Of a stretch of DNA of 64,000 bases, positions 1 to 8,851 are shown one piece after another. Made by a program: the position numbers and the translations under genes. Source of the stretch: Candidatus Poribacteria bacterium (GTDB lineage: Bacteria > Poribacteria > WGA-4E > WGA-3G); the NCBI GenBank assembly GCA_028824125.1, contig JAPPES010000140.1, forward strand, positions 93,359-157,358, read 5' to 3'. The notes beneath the pieces are model-generated. The model had not been told where the DNA came from. It worked only from the letters and a program-made list of their open reading frames with translations, and made no database searches. Numbering within the stretch: the first letter of the stretch is position 1; the number at the start of each line of letters is the position of its first letter.

Positions 1-95
1 TTCACACGTGCGATGAAGTCAGCAATTTCTTCGGTGCGTGGGACAACATAGTGTCGATCAGGATACACGCGCCCTTGAGTTCCAAAACGCCTCAT
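1..95 (-). CDS. N-terminus of AAA-like ATPase family protein (partial)
   Basis: An open frame begins with ATG at 95 and runs off the left edge after 31 codons, starting MRRFGTQGRVYPDRHYVVPR. This opening resembles, from memory, AAA-like ATPases of Poribacteria and cyanobacteria that continue into a Walker A motif; that part lies outside the window, so the family call is an inference. It is on the same strand as the beta-helix gene whose stop is at 127, so the two could be co-transcribed. Confidence 0.4.
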   Translation of the reverse strand, partial: MRRFGTQGRVYPDRHYVVPRTEEIADFIARV

Positions 96-126
96 TTTTC
101 CCTCTTGTCAAATCCTTCGTTATCAA

Positions 127-1368
127 TTAAGCAGTCAAACAAGTGTTACCTTCAAAAATCACTTCTGGATTAGCTTTGCCACGAATCAAATCCGCTTTGC
201 CATCTGTTTTAAATGTATTGTTGTAGAAGCGGATGTTGTGAATTCCTTCACTCGCCCAATCAACTGCAGCAGGATTCCCAGTGGCAGATTTGGACGTTGA
301 GATTGTATTCCGATAAATAGTCGTGTTTCTGATACCACCATTTGCCCCAGTAGACCAAAGGTGAATTCCGCCATAACTATTCTTTTGTCCATCATTCTCA
401 CTCATATTGTAGCGGATGATGTTATTGTGAAATGACCTCGCGCCTTCAAATTGTGCTAATAGATATCCTGCACCGTCGTTATCGTGGGAGTAGTTATACT
501 GCACAATTGAATTCCGCACACCCCCATCCAGATCAAACCCACCACCATCTTTACTGCTTCCCGTGCGGTTGTGATGAGATTCGTTGAACTGAATGAGAAC
601 ACAGTTTGAGTCCCATACCCAAATCCCGACTGGGCCGCCGATCTCACAATCGTTTAGCTCGCCGTTTTGATATGCTTCGCAATGCTCAATCGTGACACCA
701 TCTACCTGTGCAAGCACAATGCCATTGCCCGAATGACTTTCTTTACCAGGAATACCTAAGTTTCTGTAGACATGACAGTTACCGACATAAACATCCGTGT
801 GAGAATAGCCCGATACTTCTGGATTCCATGTGCCTATGCAGCTTATCCCCGCATCTCCATTGTCATGAACGTTGGCGTGTGTAATTTTTACATCATTGAA
901 CCCACTCCAACCCTCATCAGTTGGCTGTGCAGCGATACAAATCCCTGCATGCCTAAAACCACTAACATTAACATTATCAATACGTATATGCGTCAACTTT
1001 TTATTGTCCGGCAAAGTGTTGACGAACCAGATTCCGTAACTTCTATTCCGTTCTGTTCCTGCTCCTACGAAGTTAATATCAGATATCTGGACTGCGCCAC
1101 AGTCTTTCGCTAAAAAACCAGTACCGGCGCAAGCATCAATCGTTGCTCTGCCATCCCCGTACGAACCGAATGTTATCACAGCGTCTGCGACATCTGTCCC
1201 CGCACCAGAAAGCGTAAGGTTTCCCTTGAAGGTCTGATTAGCGCTGAACCAAACCGAATCCCCCGGTAGCAATCGGGTTGCATTCACCCTATCAATGCTC
1301 TGCCAAGGTTGCTTTTGGGAAATTCCTGCGTTTGAATCGTCACCAAATTGGCTGATGTAATAATCCAT
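127..1368 (-). CDS. Right-handed parallel beta-helix repeat protein
   Basis: A 413-residue protein. The body carries many Asn-rich turns (NNTF, YNYSHDN and HNNIIRYN types) recurring every 22-30 residues, the signature of right-handed parallel beta-helix proteins (pectate-lyase/chondroitinase-like folds, often binding or cleaving polysaccharides). The N-terminus (MDYYISQFGDDSNAG) resembles the start of many secreted beta-helix proteins, but no classical signal peptide is visible, so location is uncertain. The gene starts 15 bases after the stop of the aminotransferase at 1384-2742 on the same strand, which suggests one transcript. No catalytic residues can be assigned, and substrate is unknown. 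Confidence 0.75.
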   Translation of the reverse strand: MDYYISQFGDDSNAGISQKQPWQSIDRVNATRLLPGDSVWFSANQTFKGNLTLSGAGTDVADAVITFGSYGDGRATIDACAGTGFLAKDCGAVQISDINFVGAGTERNRSYGIWFVNTLPDNKKLTHIRIDNVNVSGFRHAGICIAAQPTDEGWSGFNDVKITHANVHDNGDAGISCIGTWNPEVSGYSHTDVYVGNCHVYRNLGIPGKESHSGNGIVLAQVDGVTIEHCEAYQNGELNDCEIGGPVGIWVWDSNCVLIQFNESHHNRTGSSKDGGGFDLDGGVRNSIVQYNYSHDNDGAGYLLAQFEGARSFHNNIIRYNMSENDGQKNSYGGIHLWSTGANGGIRNTTIYRNTISTSKSATGNPAAVDWASEGIHNIRFYNNTFKTDGKADLIRGKANPEVIFEGNTCLTA

Positions 1369-1383
1369 ACATCTTCGGTCTAC

Positions 1384-2742
1384 TTATTTTGAGTTCGAAA
1401 TTAGTCCATCCGCCTTCAGCCACTCAATTGTTTGTTCAAAGGCATGCACCGTTTTTGTAATGTCCGCTTCTGTGTGGACAGCAGTTGTCATACCTCCGTT
1501 GGTAGCAAGGTCGACACCATTGAGCAACAAGCCGCATCGGAGATGTGTCAGCAACTCTTCATCGTTGCCACCTTTGAGTTTTCGGTAATCCCACGTGTAA
1601 GGGTCAAAATCGGTGGCATGCATATCCTTCTCGCCGTGTCCTATGAGCATTTTGATGCCTGAGAACTCTCCGTAAATCGCCCAATCTAATCTGTACCCGT
1701 CAATAACGCTATTGAGTTCATCACGGAGTTTTTGTGCGATGTAGTTTGCCTGTTCGTGCGGTTTACCGGTCTTGACAATGTTTAGCATCGCAATCCCTGC
1801 CGATGCCGAAAGTGGATTCGCATTAAATGTCCCGGGATGCGGCATCTTCAATCCTTCTTCTTCAGCTTGCATTGAAATTAACTCAAGAATCTCTTTTTTT
1901 CCGACAAGTGCCCCACCAGGAAGTCCGCCCGCCAAAATCTTCGCTAATGTGGTCAGATCAGGAATGACATTGTAATGTGCTTGTGCACCGCCGGGCGCAA
2001 CCCGAAATCCTGTAATCACCTCATCAAAAATGAGGAGAACATCATGTTGATGTGTGAGTTCACGAAGTTGCTGTAAGAACACACCATCGGTTGGCACAAT
2101 TCCGAAAGATGCACCTGTCGGTTCAAGGATAATACATGCTATATCCTTATCTGTTTTCAAGTGCTTTTCAACGGCATCAATATCGTTGGGTGGACAGAGA
2201 AGGGTTGTCTCGCGCACCTCTTGTGGTATGCCCGGAACAGACATATCAAAAGGTGGATATGCACCAAAAATAAGACTGTCGTGCCAACCGTGAAAATGCC
2301 CGGCAAACTTTAATACCTTATTTCTGCGCGTGTAGGTGCGTGCCAAGCGAATTGCCATAAGTGTAGCTTCAGTACCAGAACTAACAAACCTGACGCGTTC
2401 CGCTGATGGAATAAGCTGAGTAACGAGGTTTCCCCATTCTAATTCAAGCGGATGGCAAGCACCGTAATGCGTGCCACGATGCATCTGTGCTGTTACTGCT
2501 TCCACGACTTCAGACGGATTATGACCGAGCAGCAAAGCACCGTGCCCTGCCCAATAGTCAATAAATGTTTTGCCTTCCAGTCCCCATTTTTTCGCACCAT
2601 CCGCACGCGTAATATAAATCGGAAATGGCGACATATAACGACTATCATGCGTAACACCATCAGGAAAAAGTTGATTTGCAGCCAGTGCTAATTCTCTATC
2701 TTTAGCAAAGGCTTTTTGATACCGCTCCAAAATTGTTGGCAT
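1384..2742 (-). CDS. Class III aminotransferase, glutamate-1-semialdehyde aminomutase-like
   Basis: A PLP-dependent class III aminotransferase of 452 residues. The phosphate-binding SSGTEA is near residues 121-126, the cofactor Asp is in IFDEVITGFR near 240, and the Schiff-base Lys is in TLAKILAGG near 268. The family includes HemL and many omega-aminotransferases. The protein is longer than typical HemL, and the downstream partner is a beta-helix protein rather than a heme gene, so I do not call it hemL. I chose the ATG at 2742 (MPTILERY) because the in-frame ATG at 2799 adds a poorly conserved leader. A promoter-like TTGACA-18-TATCAT lies at 2839-2810. Confidence 0.85.
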   Translation of the reverse strand: MPTILERYQKAFAKDRELALAANQLFPDGVTHDSRYMSPFPIYITRADGAKKWGLEGKTFIDYWAGHGALLLGHNPSEVVEAVTAQMHRGTHYGACHPLELEWGNLVTQLIPSAERVRFVSSGTEATLMAIRLARTYTRRNKVLKFAGHFHGWHDSLIFGAYPPFDMSVPGIPQEVRETTLLCPPNDIDAVEKHLKTDKDIACIILEPTGASFGIVPTDGVFLQQLRELTHQHDVLLIFDEVITGFRVAPGGAQAHYNVIPDLTTLAKILAGGLPGGALVGKKEILELISMQAEEEGLKMPHPGTFNANPLSASAGIAMLNIVKTGKPHEQANYIAQKLRDELNSVIDGYRLDWAIYGEFSGIKMLIGHGEKDMHATDFDPYTWDYRKLKGGNDEELLTHLRCGLLLNGVDLATNGGMTTAVHTEADITKTVHAFEQTIEWLKADGLISNSK

Positions 2743-2809
2743 TTTTTGTCTCTGTTTGTTTTCTGTATTTTTTCTGAAAATGTTTAGGCGTTGGTCCAAA
2801 TTTATACCT

Positions 2810-2839
2810 ATGATACACTAACAGAACGGGAAATGTCAA
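2810..2839 (-). promoter_or_regulatory. Sigma70-type promoter for the aminotransferase gene
   Basis: Reading the minus strand, TTGACA (2839-2834) is followed after 18 bases by TATCAT (2815-2810). Transcription would start about 60 bases upstream of the ATG at 2742. Confidence 0.5.
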
Positions 2840-2898
2840 TGAAAATGATGGAACGTTTTCGGTTGGAAGCGTAAGTGGGATGGCTTGCAAAAAGCTAC

Positions 2899-2927
2899 TT
2901 GACAAACCATCAAGAAAAAGGTATCAT
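2899..2927 (+). promoter_or_regulatory. Sigma70-type promoter for the coiled-coil protein gene
   Basis: TTGACA at 2899-2904, a 17-base spacer, and TATCAT at 2922-2927. The predicted start near 2934 gives a leader of about 90 bases before the ATG at 3023. This promoter diverges from the one at 2810-2839. Confidence 0.5.
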
Positions 2928-3022
2928 ATTTATCAATTACTGGTACACCTTGTTGTGTTGTCATCTCGTTGATGGTGAGAAATGAGGTCCGCATAATCGG
3001 CGAACTATCAGAGGCAAACAAA

Positions 3023-3325
3023 ATGACGAATGAAGAACTCTATGAATTAATGAAAGAAGGTTTTGCACAGGTCAATCAGCGTTTAGATCAAGGCTTAGAA
3101 AATGTCAATCAGCGTTTAGATCAAGGCTTAGAAAATGTCAATCAGCGTTTAGATCGGGTTGAGCAGCGTTTAGATACGATGGATGACCGCCTCCGGACAG
3201 TTGAGAGCGGCATCTCCGAACTCAAGGGTGGGCAAAGTGCAATCGCAGGGGTGCGAAGTTGGATTGTCACAGCATGTGCCATCGGCGCATTGGTTATTTC
3301 TATTGTTGTAGCTATCGTCAAGTAA
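3023..3325 (+). CDS. Small coiled-coil protein with C-terminal membrane segment
   Basis: A 100-residue protein. Residues about 10-65 are heptad-rich and contain an 11-residue unit VNQRLDQGLEN present twice plus a partial third copy, encoded by a 33-base tandem repeat. The C-terminus (IVTACAIGALVISIVVAIV) is a single hydrophobic span, so it is probably a tail-anchored coiled coil. I chose the ATG at 3023 because AGAGG sits 8 bases upstream; the frame is open back to 2969. Similar small proteins occur in many bacteria without a known role. Function unknown. Confidence 0.7.
   Translation: MTNEELYELMKEGFAQVNQRLDQGLENVNQRLDQGLENVNQRLDRVEQRLDTMDDRLRTVESGISELKGGQSAIAGVRSWIVTACAIGALVISIVVAIVK
3071..3155 (+). 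repeat. 33-bp tandem repeat inside the coiled-coil gene
   Basis: Two identical 33-base units at 3071-3103 and 3104-3136, followed by a 19-base partial third copy. Each full unit encodes exactly one 11-residue hendecad, so copy-number change would keep the frame. Confidence 0.9.
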
Positions 3326-3657
3326 TTACCAAATTTCGTCGTCCTATCTAATTTTGTTTCTGAATTGGGTAGGAAATACAGAATATTCTTTTCGCATCAC
3401 TCCGTTACAACCGTTTCCTCACCAAGCATATCAATAATCTTTACAGCAACGCGCGCATCGGATGAATAGATAGATATTCTCTTACCCCCAGATTCACCTG
3501 ATCGATTTTAGCAAGAAAACCGCCGACAGAGAAGCGATAATTTTAGGGGATTGTTTTGATTGAAATGTGAACATATTTTCGGATTTTACTATAAATGTAG
3601 AAATAAAAATAAACTAAATTTACCTTATGAGGTGTAATATTATAGCGAGAGGATCTT
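3326..3657. other. Intergenic region, no gene seen
   Basis: About 330 bases between the coiled-coil gene and the PhyH gene. I see no supported ORF or strong repeat here. The last bases supply AGAGGA (3648-3653) as ribosome binding site for the gene at 3658. Confidence 0.5.
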
Positions 3658-4464
3658 ATGCCAAATCCTACAATGAATGCTGACAACTTATCACCAATAC
3701 CGTTGACAGAGGAACAACGTTTTCTCTTTGATACGCGCGGATGGCTTCTGTTTCCCGGTGTGTTAAGCGAAACGGAAGTCAAAGAGATGCGCGAGTTCTG
3801 TTACCAACTTCAACAGGATAAAGAGTCAATTCCAGAACATCATCGTTCATCAATCGGCGGTCCCTTAGAGACATTGATCGACCATCCGGTTGTGTTCGGT
3901 TTTATGAACGAATTTTTGACATCCGGTTATGCCAACGAAAACTGCTACGGCTTCCGATTAGAAGGTTCGTTCCTTACAATTCGCGGAAACGGACACGATA
4001 ACTTTCGTCCGCACGGCGGACGTGGGATGCTCAACTTCCCCGGTAATTCACATACCTATCACTTGCACCATGATAAGGCACACAGCGGTTTGACACGGGT
4101 AGTGTGGGAACTGAACCCTGTTAAAGAACGGGGCGGCGGAACAATGTTCCTGACAGGGAGCCACAAAGGGGCATTTCCCGCACCACAATCAACAGCAGAC
4201 CGAAATTCGCCATTATGGGAGGATTACAGTTGCCCTGCTGGTTCAATGCTGGTTTTTACGGAAGCAATTACACATACCGGTGCAAAATGGACAGATGAAA
4301 TTAATGACCGTGTTGCTATTTTCAGCTGCTACAATACCGTTGGCAACAAATGGCACAGATGGGAACCGCATCCGAAACACATAGAGGAGATGCCGTTCAA
4401 ACGCAAGACGCTTTTCCGACCAGTTTATTGTCAGGACAATACACCAACGTTAGATGCGGTGTAA
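3658..4464 (+). CDS. Phytanoyl-CoA dioxygenase (PhyH) family protein
   Basis: A 268-residue Fe(II)/2-oxoglutarate-dependent oxygenase of the PhyH family. The facial triad is visible: H137-H138-D139 (HxD) and a distal His near 206 in AITHTGAKW, with the likely 2-oxoglutarate-binding Arg near 218. These enzymes hydroxylate diverse small molecules; the substrate cannot be read from sequence. An AGAGGA ribosome site precedes the ATG at 3658. The gene lies 41 bases upstream of an enolase-superfamily dehydratase on the same strand, which suggests a shared catabolic pathway, as PhyH and enolase-superfamily genes also neighbour each other at 19935-22310. Confidence 0.88.
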   Translation: MPNPTMNADNLSPIPLTEEQRFLFDTRGWLLFPGVLSETEVKEMREFCYQLQQDKESIPEHHRSSIGGPLETLIDHPVVFGFMNEFLTSGYANENCYGFRLEGSFLTIRGNGHDNFRPHGGRGMLNFPGNSHTYHLHHDKAHSGLTRVVWELNPVKERGGGTMFLTGSHKGAFPAPQSTADRNSPLWEDYSCPAGSMLVFTEAITHTGAKWTDEINDRVAIFSCYNTVGNKWHRWEPHPKHIEEMPFKRKTLFRPVYCQDNTPTLDAV

Positions 4465-4505
4465 TTATATTGCATCACTTGTCCGCTCTACATAATGAGG
4501 TTTTT

Positions 4506-5639
4506 ATGAAAATTACCGATGTTAAATCGTTCGTTTCAGCATCAGGACATTTCTTTGTCAAAGTAGAAACCGATGCAGGTATATTCGGTGTCGGTGAAGG
4601 CGGCATAAGACGCCGCGCCCTTGCATTAGCTGAAGTTGTGAGATCGTTTGAACCCATTCTCATCGGTGCTAATCCGTTTCAGATTGAACATCTTTGGCAA
4701 GTCATGTTCCGTGGCGGATTTTTCCCCGGTGGTGTCGTTCAATCAGCAGCAGTTAGCGCGGTAGACATCGCTTTGTGGGACATCAAAGGAAAAGCATTGA
4801 ATGTCCCTGTCTATGAACTGTTAGGCGGACGCACAAGAGACAAAGTTGTCTGCTATCCGCATAATGGTGGCGGCACTCTTGATGCTCTCGTTGAAAGCTG
4901 TCGGCAAACACATGAAGCTGGATGGAAATTTGTACGATGGGGTTTAGCTGATAGAACAGGTACAGGCACGTTTGAACCGAGACGTGCTGTGCAGTTTGGA
5001 TTGGAAGAGGTGCAAGCAGTCCGTGAAGCATTAGGTGATGACGTAAATATACTCGTTGATGTGCATACCCGTCTTGACCCTGCGGATAGCCTCGAATTTT
5101 GCAACAAAGTGGAACCGTACAACCCATTCTTTATTGAAGACCCACTGCGAAGTGAAAACCCCGCAAGTCTCAGACGGCTACGTCAACAAACCTCTGTCCC
5201 AATTGCTGTCGGTGAACAATTTGATAGCAAATGGACCTTCAGAGAAGTTATTGAAGAAGACCTGATGGATTATTGTCGCGTTGACCTGTGCATCGCTGGC
5301 GGATTGACTGAAGCGCGCAAAATTGCAGGCTGGTGCGAAACGCATTACATCCATCTTGCACCACACAACCCGCTCGGTCCTGTCTCCACTGCAGCGTGTC
5401 TTCATCTCTGTTTAGCATCATCGCTTGTTGGTGTGCAGGAATTGCCGCGTGCCCCAATGTCTTCATTGACCGATGAATTTCCAGTGCAAGTGCCATTTGA
5501 ATCGGGTTATCTCTTGCCACCTGAAGCCCCGGGACTTGGTATAGAATTCAACGAAGAAGCATTCACGAATGTGTCAACGCAAGAATACGGACCACCGCAC
5601 GGCTATCAACGCGATGATGGCTCTTATACCAACTGGTAG
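4506..5639 (+). CDS. Enolase-superfamily sugar-acid dehydratase, galactonate dehydratase-like
   Basis: A 377-residue mandelate racemase/muconate lactonizing enzyme-type protein. Metal ligands are D185 (LVDVH), E211 (FIEDPL) and E237 (VGEQ); candidate catalytic histidines are H187 and H287 (APHNPLGP). This spacing matches what I recall for D-galactonate dehydratase (D183/E209/E235, H185/H285), so dehydration of an aldonic acid is likely. The ATG at 4506 is preceded by TGAGG; the open frame extends back into the PhyH gene but those residues are not family-like. It is probably co-transcribed with the PhyH gene. Confidence 0.87.
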   Translation: MKITDVKSFVSASGHFFVKVETDAGIFGVGEGGIRRRALALAEVVRSFEPILIGANPFQIEHLWQVMFRGGFFPGGVVQSAAVSAVDIALWDIKGKALNVPVYELLGGRTRDKVVCYPHNGGGTLDALVESCRQTHEAGWKFVRWGLADRTGTGTFEPRRAVQFGLEEVQAVREALGDDVNILVDVHTRLDPADSLEFCNKVEPYNPFFIEDPLRSENPASLRRLRQQTSVPIAVGEQFDSKWTFREVIEEDLMDYCRVDLCIAGGLTEARKIAGWCETHYIHLAPHNPLGPVSTAACLHLCLASSLVGVQELPRAPMSSLTDEFPVQVPFESGYLLPPEAPGLGIEFNEEAFTNVSTQEYGPPHGYQRDDGSYTNW

Positions 5640-5695
5640 ATTTTTTTAAGAAAGATGCTTAATATGGACGAAATGGTATAAATTTGAAAATCTAT

Positions 5696-6961
5696 CTAAC
5701 ATTGTACAGGTGTTTCCAATGCCTTCTCATATAATTCAGTCCATTCTTTTGTACCGTCGTCAAATGTCAACTCAAGACGCGCCCCTTCAACGTAAGCATC
5801 ACCGTTTCCAGCATTGAAATAGCTCAAGCCATCGCCTGCCATGTGGATACGCCTGCCATCCGGATAAACCACTGTTTTGATGATCCGCGGGTGTGGGTGA
5901 ATGGTATATCCATCAACATCCAATTTTTCATCAGGCACACGGAATTTCTCAATTGCTGCTTCGTCAACTTCAACGCCTAATCCCGGCGCATCAGGAACAG
6001 CATGGCAGCCATCCGAAACTACTATCGGTTTTGTCAGTAGATGTTCACTATAGAGATTAAGACAAGTGATTGCGGGCCAGGTAGCATGCGTTAGCACACT
6101 TCCGAGATGTGCCGCCCAAGTCGTTGTTAATCCGTTGCCGACTATCTGTAGCCAGAACGGCATATCGGCAGCTCCGCTGAGATACCCATCATACATCGTC
6201 CGAGATTTGCCACCACCGATGACAAAACCGTCGCAGACATCTTCACGAATACATGTGGTATAAGGCGGTGAACCAAAGTGCATCGCAATTGGGCAGTCAA
6301 CTGCTTGCCGAATCTGTTTGTTGCCCGCTACGTCACCCTGCGGAATCGGGGACTCAAAGATCGCTACATTCGGGTGCGCGGCAAGTTTCCGTAAAATCGG
6401 GATAGCGGTTTCAGCATCGCGTAGAGAACTGTTGGGATCTAAATCCAATTTGAAGTCAGTAGGAACGACTTCTGCTATTGCCTCTACTTGCTTGATAATA
6501 TCCCACCATGGACGCGGTTTGTTTTTAAAACTGGTATAACCGTTTGCCACAGCATCAGCGGCTTCTGCTGCCCAATTTTCAGGCGATGAGTCAATGCTCC
6601 ACCATGAAATTGGCACAACCTCACGGCACTGTGTTCCGAGGAGTCGATATACTGGTACCTCCAAGATTTTGCCCACAACATCAAAGAGTGCCATCTGTAA
6701 TCCAGCACCGAGTGAGTCGTCATTCATGTGTTCAGCGGGACTTTGACCGAGCACACGTTCAACGCTCGAGTCGCTGACCCGTGAATAAGTATAATGAATG
6801 ACCGTCTCACCCCATCCGATGTGTCCAGTATCTGTGGTAACCTTACACAGTTCAAGGAGTGACCAATTGTAAACAGTTGAGACGCTTTGGGTGGTAATTT
6901 CTTGTTGGCGCGGTGTGAACGGAACATCAACTAAGGTCCGTTCTATATTGGTAACTTTCAT
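5696..6961 (-). CDS. Atypical enolase-superfamily protein (mandelate racemase-like)
   Basis: A 421-residue protein with the N-terminal capping domain and barrel of mandelate racemase-like enzymes. D173/D175 in KLDLDPNSS and E203 in IFESP occupy the first two metal positions, but the third, normally Glu or Asp, reads AMHFG (H228). KNK near 146-148 may be the KxK element. The altered third ligand means the usual reaction should not be assumed. The ATG at 6961 follows AAAGGA with 8 bases between; an upstream TTG has no better site. It converges with the dehydratase gene ending at 5639 and lies downstream of dapA on the same strand. Confidence 0.8.
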   Translation of the reverse strand: MKVTNIERTLVDVPFTPRQQEITTQSVSTVYNWSLLELCKVTTDTGHIGWGETVIHYTYSRVSDSSVERVLGQSPAEHMNDDSLGAGLQMALFDVVGKILEVPVYRLLGTQCREVVPISWWSIDSSPENWAAEAADAVANGYTSFKNKPRPWWDIIKQVEAIAEVVPTDFKLDLDPNSSLRDAETAIPILRKLAAHPNVAIFESPIPQGDVAGNKQIRQAVDCPIAMHFGSPPYTTCIREDVCDGFVIGGGKSRTMYDGYLSGAADMPFWLQIVGNGLTTTWAAHLGSVLTHATWPAITCLNLYSEHLLTKPIVVSDGCHAVPDAPGLGVEVDEAAIEKFRVPDEKLDVDGYTIHPHPRIIKTVVYPDGRRIHMAGDGLSYFNAGNGDAYVEGARLELTFDDGTKEWTELYEKALETPVQC

Positions 6962-7032
6962 GAGCAAATTCCTTTACATGAGGGACAGGGTTCTATGCCA
7001 GTCTATTTCTGCTTACTTTTTGTATAGCACAA

Positions 7033-7908
7033 TTAAATCAATCCTGATTCCTCAAGCGTCTTATGGAGAGATTCAAGATTCGTAGGCACCATCGGTGCAA
7101 GCGGAAGTCGGACTTTTCCATTGAGTTTCCCCATCAACATTAACGCTGTTTTTGCTGGAATAGGGTTCGTTTCAATAAACAGATTAACTGCTAACGACAA
7201 TGTTTTATAGTGGAGTTTCCGAGCGAGCTCAAGATTGCCAGCGTGAAAGGCGTTGCACATTTCCGCAACATCAGCGGGTGCAATGTTTGCGACAACCGAG
7301 ATAACTCCTTTTCCACCTACTGCCATAATCGGCAGTGTGTTAACATCATCACCTGATAACACAACAAAGTCATCGGGACATAGATTGACAACTTCACTTG
7401 CGCGTTTGAGTTCACCTGTCGCCTCTTTAAGCGCGACGATGTTTGGATGTTCAGCGAGACGTGCAATCGTGGGAGAGAGGATGTCTGTACCACATCGTCC
7501 GGGAACGTTGTAGACAACAATCGGTATATCTACTGTGTCGGCAATTTTCATATAGTGCGCGTATAACCCCTCTTGTGTCGGTTTATTGTAATAAGGGGTG
7601 ACAATCAGTGCGGCATCTGCACCTGCAGCTTTAGCATGTTCTGTCGCGCGCAGCGTACGTGTCGTTGAATTTGAGCCAGTACCCGCGATGACAGGCACAC
7701 GTCCATTTACTGTCTCAACGGTGATTTCTATGACTCTGTCGTGTTCAGCTTCTGAAAGGGCGGGGGATTCACCTGTTGTCCCACACGGGACGATGCCGTG
7801 TGTGCCGCCTTCAATCTGAAACTGAATCAATTCTTTCAGTTTTGCTTCATCTAACGATTCATCGTCCTTAAATGGTGTGACGAGTGCAACATAAGAGCCC
7901 TCAAACAT
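7033..7908 (-). CDS. dapA: 4-hydroxy-tetrahydrodipicolinate synthase
   Basis: A 291-residue class I aldolase that condenses pyruvate with aspartate semialdehyde, the first committed step of lysine and diaminopimelate synthesis. Schiff-base K161 lies in ALKEATG. Catalytic T44, T45, Y107 and Y133 and the substrate-binding R138 are all at the positions known from E. coli DapA. The length is typical. The ATG at 7908 has a strong AGGAGGG site. It follows dapF by 47 bases on the same strand, forming a dapF-dapA operon driven by the promoter near 8819-8847. Confidence 0.97.
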   Translation of the reverse strand: MFEGSYVALVTPFKDDESLDEAKLKELIQFQIEGGTHGIVPCGTTGESPALSEAEHDRVIEITVETVNGRVPVIAGTGSNSTTRTLRATEHAKAAGADAALIVTPYYNKPTQEGLYAHYMKIADTVDIPIVVYNVPGRCGTDILSPTIARLAEHPNIVALKEATGELKRASEVVNLCPDDFVVLSGDDVNTLPIMAVGGKGVISVVANIAPADVAEMCNAFHAGNLELARKLHYKTLSLAVNLFIETNPIPAKTALMLMGKLNGKVRLPLAPMVPTNLESLHKTLEESGLI

Positions 7909-7955
7909 TTAAATCCCTCCTTGATAACTACGACACAATGAACTGTGCCAGCCTT

Positions 7956-8789
7956 CTAATAATCCCATGCTTCCGATGTAAGTTCGCCTGCAAATATTAC
8001 GCGCGCATCGCCTTCAAGATACACGTTTTCGGCTTCGTCATTTTCCAAATCAAAATGTATTTTCAAAACGACACCGCTCGCTGTTTTGACAGAAACAGGT
8101 GATTTTACCTTCCCCAAAGTTGCAGATACAATAGCTGAGGCAATGGAACCTGTGCCACAAGCGAGTGTCTCATTTTCAACGCCTCGTTCATACGTGCGAA
8201 TTTCAATCAGTTCTTGTGAATGGATACAGATAAAATTCGCATTGGTACCTGCGGGTTTAAAATCGTTATGATAACGTGTTTGTTGTCCGAGATCAAAAAC
8301 ATCAGTCGTTTCCAAATCATCTACAAAGAATACAACATGCGGTACACCGCTATTCGCAAAGCCTACATTATGGACTCCATCCTCAAGGCGAAGTGGGACA
8401 TTAATCCGAATATCTGTCGGATCGCTCATACGTACTTTTACGTTATCATTGACAATTTCCGCTTCATAAATACCAGCATTTGTCAGAAATCGCATCTGTT
8501 CTGACACAATACCGTTCAGGTAAGCGAATTTAGAGATACAACGTGCGCCGTTTCCGCAGGTTTCAACCTCACCACCATCAGCATTGAAGTAGCGCATCCG
8601 AAAATCCACATTCTCTGTCGGTTCAACAAGCAGCACGCCATCAGCACCCACTGACATACGGCGTTGGCATATCTTTGTGACAAAATTCATGAATTCAGAA
8701 TCTGCACTATCAATGACTTGGTTTAGATTGTTGATGATTACAAAGTCATTTCCAGCACCACTGAGTTTCATAAAAGGTATTTTATTCAT
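7956..8789 (-). CDS. dapF: Diaminopimelate epimerase
   Basis: A 277-residue PLP-independent epimerase that converts LL- to meso-diaminopimelate for peptidoglycan and lysine. The catalytic cysteines are C78 in VETCGNGAR and C211 in LACGTGS, and the N-terminal KLSGAGNDFV motif is intact. Length is typical. The ATG at 8789 follows AGGGCAGGA. A consensus-like promoter lies directly upstream, and dapA follows 47 bases downstream. Confidence 0.97.
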   Translation of the reverse strand: MNKIPFMKLSGAGNDFVIINNLNQVIDSADSEFMNFVTKICQRRMSVGADGVLLVEPTENVDFRMRYFNADGGEVETCGNGARCISKFAYLNGIVSEQMRFLTNAGIYEAEIVNDNVKVRMSDPTDIRINVPLRLEDGVHNVGFANSGVPHVVFFVDDLETTDVFDLGQQTRYHNDFKPAGTNANFICIHSQELIEIRTYERGVENETLACGTGSIASAIVSATLGKVKSPVSVKTASGVVLKIHFDLENDEAENVYLEGDARVIFAGELTSEAWDY

Positions 8790-8818
8790 ATCCTGCCCTT
8801 ATTTATGTCTTTTATTAT

Positions 8819-8847
8819 ATGATAGGATTATTCCGCTATTCTGTCAA
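8819..8847 (-). promoter_or_regulatory. Sigma70-type promoter for dapF-dapA
   Basis: On the minus strand, TTGACA (8847-8842), a 17-base spacer and TATCAT (8824-8819). It lies between the dusB stop (8852) and the dapF ATG (8789), so dapF has its own start despite following dusB. Confidence 0.6.
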
Positions 8848-8851
8848 GTTT

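Noticed and set aside
4350-4505. N-terminal extension of the galactonate dehydratase-like protein
   Set aside because: It overlaps the PhyH gene in another frame; the family begins at MKITDV with a good ribosome site.
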